Part shown: positions 6,136 through 8,286 of the stretch, piece by piece
Layout: every line of letters starts with the position of its first letter
Numbering within the stretch: the first letter of the stretch is position 1
NCBI GenBank assembly: GCA_020720565.1
Contig: DYOK01000082.1
Span: 2,983 to 11,268 of the forward strand
Direction: 5' to 3'
Length of the DNA: 8,286 bases
Source of the DNA: Acetofilamentum sp.
GTDB taxonomy: Bacteria; Bacteroidota; Bacteroidia; Bacteroidales; JAFGXI01
The notes under the pieces: generated by a model
What the model was told of the DNA's origin: nothing
Seen by the model: the letters and a program-made list of their open reading frames with translations, nothing else
Databases searched by the model: none
Translations under genes and position numbers: made by a program

Positions 6136-7084
6136 CTCTTCGTTACATATCAAGCATCTCGAACATCCGTTAATTGTTATTTTAGGTCCCACAGCTTCGG
6201 GAAAAACCAAGGCTGCCGTGCAATTGGCTTATCATCTTAATTCAGAAATTATTTCGGGCGATTCGCGACAAATATACCGTGGAATGAACTTAGGCACCGG
6301 AAAAGATTTGGACGAATATCAACTCCCAAGTGGAAGCATTCCTTATCACCTGATTGATATCGCCGAAGCCGGATACAAATATAATATTTTCGAATTCCGA
6401 AGGGATTTTTTTGCAGCGTTCGAAAGCATCGAAAAGCAAAATAAACTGCCCATTTTATGTGGTGGATCTGGCTTGTACATCGAAGCCGTTACCAGAAATT
6501 ATCAGATGAGTGAAGTCCCTCCTAACGTGGCATTACAACAACAACTCGAACATAAAAGTTTAGAAGAATTAAGCGAAATTCTAGCTCAATTAAAACCACT
6601 GCACAACCGCTCCGACACAGAAACCAAGCGCAGAGCCATAAGAGCCCTAGAAATAGCCGAATACCAGAAAAACCAAGGCACGTTCGATTTAGATTACCCC
6701 AAGCTCGACACCTTATATATCGGTTTAGATATCGATAGAGACATCAGACGACAAAAAATTAGCACTCGCCTGAAACAAAGGCTAGAAAATGGGATGATAG
6801 ACGAGGTTAAAACTTTGCTCCAATTTCTTAAGCCCGAAGATTTAATCTATTATGGACTGGAGTACAAATACTTAACCTTGTACCTTACCCATCAAATAAG
6901 CTATCAAAATATGTACGAGCAGCTCGAAATTGCGATACACCAATTTGCAAAGCGTCAAATGACATGGTTCAGGGGAATGGAACGCCGAGGCATAACAATC
7001 CATTGGATCAATGCCAATCAAGCACCAGAAGAACTACTCAACAACATGCTTACGGTACTTGAAAATAAGTGGGGGAAAAGTTAA
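6122..7084 (+). CDS. miaA: tRNA dimethylallyltransferase (IPP transferase)
   Basis: MiaA transfers a dimethylallyl group from DMAPP to N6 of A37 in tRNAs that read UNN codons, which stabilises codon-anticodon pairing. The 320-residue protein shows the P-loop GPTASGKT (22-29), then SGDSRQIYRGMNLGTGK (45-61) containing the family's conserved catalytic Asp (Asp47). YHLIDI (75-80), LCGGSGLYIEAV (112-123), KRRAIRALEIAEY (169-181), the GLDIDRDIRR helix region (201-210) and AKRQMTWFRG (276-285) follow in family order. Compared with the classical enzyme the middle insertion is shorter, and the usual IGYKE motif is replaced by YGLEYKYLTLYL (244-255). This looks like the second Bacteroidota MiaA type. 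The start is GTG at 6122, inside the upstream gene; no other plausible in-frame start precedes the P-loop, and no Shine-Dalgarno is visible, so translation is probably coupled. Confidence 0.92.
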   Translation: MRKNNSSLHIKHLEHPLIVILGPTASGKTKAAVQLAYHLNSEIISGDSRQIYRGMNLGTGKDLDEYQLPSGSIPYHLIDIAEAGYKYNIFEFRRDFFAAFESIEKQNKLPILCGGSGLYIEAVTRNYQMSEVPPNVALQQQLEHKSLEELSEILAQLKPLHNRSDTETKRRAIRALEIAEYQKNQGTFDLDYPKLDTLYIGLDIDRDIRRQKISTRLKQRLENGMIDEVKTLLQFLKPEDLIYYGLEYKYLTLYLTHQISYQNMYEQLEIAIHQFAKRQMTWFRGMERRGITIHWINANQAPEELLNNMLTVLENKWGKS

Positions 7085-7163
7085 GCGATACGCAGCCAAA
7101 TCAAATTCTTAATTATACAAACCATACTTTAAGGATTGATAAACGCCAAAACATTCGATTCGC

Positions 7164-7508
7164 TTAGCGCCCATTCTTTTTAACCTTATATTTGAGTTCG
7201 ATTAAAATATTGCTCACTTTTTCGCGAAAGTCACCTTGGATAATAATTTCGCTATCTTTGGCCGTTCCTCCAACTCCACATTTGGTTTTAAGAATTTTGG
7301 CCAGCGCTTTTAGATCGTCGTCGATGCCTACAAATCCAGAAACCAGTGTAACTTCTTTTCCTGCTCGCTGTTTGCGGTCGAGACTCACTCTAAGGTCTTG
7401 CAGATTTGGCGGTAAAGTTTCGACCACTTCGGGCTCGTCATGTTGGTATTCAAAATCGGGATTGGTCGAATACACAATGTCGATGCGGTTTTTTATCGAT
7501 TTACTCAT
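7164..7508 (-). CDS. SUI1/eIF1-family translation factor (YciH-like)
   Basis: The 114-residue protein is a small bacterial homologue of eukaryotic eIF1 (SUI1 family; YciH in E. coli). Members bind the small ribosomal subunit and affect start-site choice or initiator tRNA stringency; the bacterial role is only partly known. The SUI1 domain spans about 38-112, with VSLDRKQRAGKEVTLVSGF (41-59), a basic strand-loop, then LAKILKTKCGVGGTAKDSEI (69-88) containing the family's K..CG.GGT motif, and IQGDFREKV (90-98). Residues 1-37 form a hydrophilic N-terminal extension typical of Bacteroidota and proteobacterial members. The ATG at 7508 gives the expected length. The gene converges on miaA with a 79-base gap. 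One copy of the GGTCTTCGACC repeat lies 23 bases upstream of the start. No -7 box is evident. Confidence 0.92.
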   Translation of the reverse strand: MSKSIKNRIDIVYSTNPDFEYQHDEPEVVETLPPNLQDLRVSLDRKQRAGKEVTLVSGFVGIDDDLKALAKILKTKCGVGGTAKDSEIIIQGDFREKVSNILIELKYKVKKNGR

Positions 7509-7832
7509 ATTTCGAAATCATTGAAAATTAAGGTCTTCGACCTGTTATTGATTTATAATCATATCTGTTAATATACTTTAACGGTTGCCTTTAAAAACAG
7601 GGCAGATTTATCGCTCTGAGCTTTCAATCATTTTCTTCATTCATGTCTGTGAGTTTAGGTCATCAAGTTCGTCAAAGTTTTGTCTTTGCGTTAAGCTGTT
7701 TTCTAATCTAAAAATTCATCGCTCTAATCGATAACCTGACGAATCAGACAGCAACTTTTAAAATCATCTGGAACTTAATTGTATTATGTTTCAATTCACA
7801 AGTTTATGACTTTTCGTATATATATCCATATT
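7509..7832. other. Gene-free intergenic region, 324 bases
   Basis: I found no coding region, tRNA or recognisable ncRNA here. Apart from repeat copy 3 at its left end, the only structure seen is an 8-base direct repeat, ATCGCTCT (about 7610-7617 and 7719-7726), and small palindromes that are within chance. The region lies between the starts of the SUI1 gene and the stop of the next minus-strand gene, so it must contain the SUI1 promoter, but I see no TAnnTTTG box on the minus strand. Confidence 0.5.
7531..7543. repeat. AGGTCTTCGACCT near-palindrome, copy 3
   Basis: This copy is identical over 13 bases to copy 2 and shares its AATTA 5' flank. It lies in the leader of the SUI1 gene, 22 bases before its ATG on the minus strand, similar to the placing of copy 1 relative to its gene. 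An RNA transcript would form a 5-bp hairpin (AGGUC-GAA-GACCU). Confidence 0.65.
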
Positions 7833-8246
7833 TTAATCAACTATTTTTAACTCGTGAGACTTCAAAGCTTTCTTTAATGCTAATTCGTTTTCTTTTTCGA
7901 ATTTTACTATCCTTTTCTTATTGCTTTTAAGTTTTATCAATAATTGTTGGTTCAACAAATTATGACGTATTCTAACATTTAAAATATCTTCGAGTTCAAT
8001 TTCATTTGCAGTACTTTTTAATAAAGAAAAAATCAAAAAAGATACCCCGAGCAATAATAATAATAACCCAGAATAAAATTTAAATCCCATCTTGTCAAAT
8101 GAGTCATAGGCTCTCACTAACCCCCAAAGTAAGAAAAAAATAGATACTGAAATATCATTTATTTTTTCATTTCTTGCTTTATCTTTAATGAGAAGCTTAT
8201 TCCCTTCAATTTTCAAAAAACCTTTCTTTATTGTAATCTCTTCCAT
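7833..8246 (-). CDS. Small membrane protein of unknown function, two transmembrane helices
   Basis: The 137-residue product is not recognised. A short N-terminal beta-like part (residues 1-30, MEEITIKKGFLKIEGNKLLI) is followed by two hydrophobic helices at about 33-47 (VSIFFLLWGLVRAY) and 57-76 (FYSGLLLLLLGVSFLIFSLL). A C-terminal domain follows, with IELEDILNVRIRHNLLNQQL, KLKSNKKRIVKFEKEN and a final helix. Beta strands split by two helices, with a basic strand and a closing helix, resemble bacterial PH-like membrane proteins (YdbS/bPH type); this is a guess from pattern only. Both ends would face the cytoplasm. The ATG at 8246 has an A-rich leader (AAAATAAAAAAT), as is common in Bacteroidota. 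It is AT-rich and has few TCGA sites, unlike the kinase and miaA genes, so it may have a different origin. Confidence 0.65.
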   Translation of the reverse strand: MEEITIKKGFLKIEGNKLLIKDKARNEKINDISVSIFFLLWGLVRAYDSFDKMGFKFYSGLLLLLLGVSFLIFSLLKSTANEIELEDILNVRIRHNLLNQQLLIKLKSNKKRIVKFEKENELALKKALKSHELKIVD

Positions 8247-8286
8247 ATTTTTTATTTTCTAGTTGAATATATCTTGTTTGAATTTG

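Noticed and set aside
7082..7166. TAAGCGA at 7082-7088 and its complement TCGCTTA at 7160-7166, covering the stop codons of miaA and SUI1
   Set aside because: A 7-bp inverted repeat with a 71-base loop and no T-run is not a credible terminator; probably chance.
7192..7524. 110-residue plus-strand reading frame opposite the SUI1 gene
   Set aside because: It is antisense to a well-supported SUI1 domain, and its product is low-complexity and Ser-rich with no known motif.

Overview
The window looks like chromosomal DNA from a member of the Bacteroidota, probably from a Bacteroidales/Marinilabiliales-like or related lineage (inference). The signs are AT-rich DNA, weak or absent Shine-Dalgarno sequences, A/T-rich leaders, an exact TAnnTTTG promoter -7 box, Sec signal peptides of the type ending '..AQ', a Bacteroidota-style MiaA, and several secreted proteins that resemble uncharacterised Bacteroidota families. 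No mobile element, tRNA, rRNA or CRISPR array is visible. The tetranucleotide TCGA is strikingly common: a hand count gives about 97 copies, where about 29 are expected if GC is near 38%.

Layout. A secreted PHB-depolymerase/feruloyl-esterase-like hydrolase (105-1079, +) runs convergently, with a one-base gap, into a POT/PTR-type MFS transporter (1081-2493, -). That transporter lies 26 bases downstream of a secreted protein of unknown function (2520-3389, -), and the two are probably co-transcribed. Upstream is a second secreted protein of unknown function (3554-4234, -), which has its own likely promoter. Divergent from it is a membrane protein built like a hybrid histidine kinase (4387-6135, +). 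Its phosphoacceptor histidine and ATP-binding motifs are degenerate, but its C-terminal receiver domain keeps the phosphoacceptor Asp. Its 3' end overlaps the start of miaA (6122-7084, +) by 14 bases. A YciH/SUI1-type translation factor (7164-7508, -) converges on miaA. After a 324-base region with no gene comes a small two-helix membrane protein (7833-8246, -).

How the genes work together. The clearest couplings are the degenerate kinase with miaA (overlapping genes) and the secreted protein with the POT transporter (short gap, same strand). MiaA and the SUI1 protein both act on translation, but they are convergent and not in one operon.

The most unusual non-coding signal is an 11-bp near-palindrome, GGTCTTCGACC. 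It occurs exactly three times, always in the leader just upstream of a minus-strand gene: two copies 24 bases apart before the gene at 3389, and one before the SUI1 gene. A similar AAGTC-N3-GACTT inverted repeat sits directly before the transporter start. These could be operators, leader hairpins or a dispersed small repeat. I found no clearly new multi-gene system; the repeat family and the pseudo-kinase/miaA pair are the best leads.
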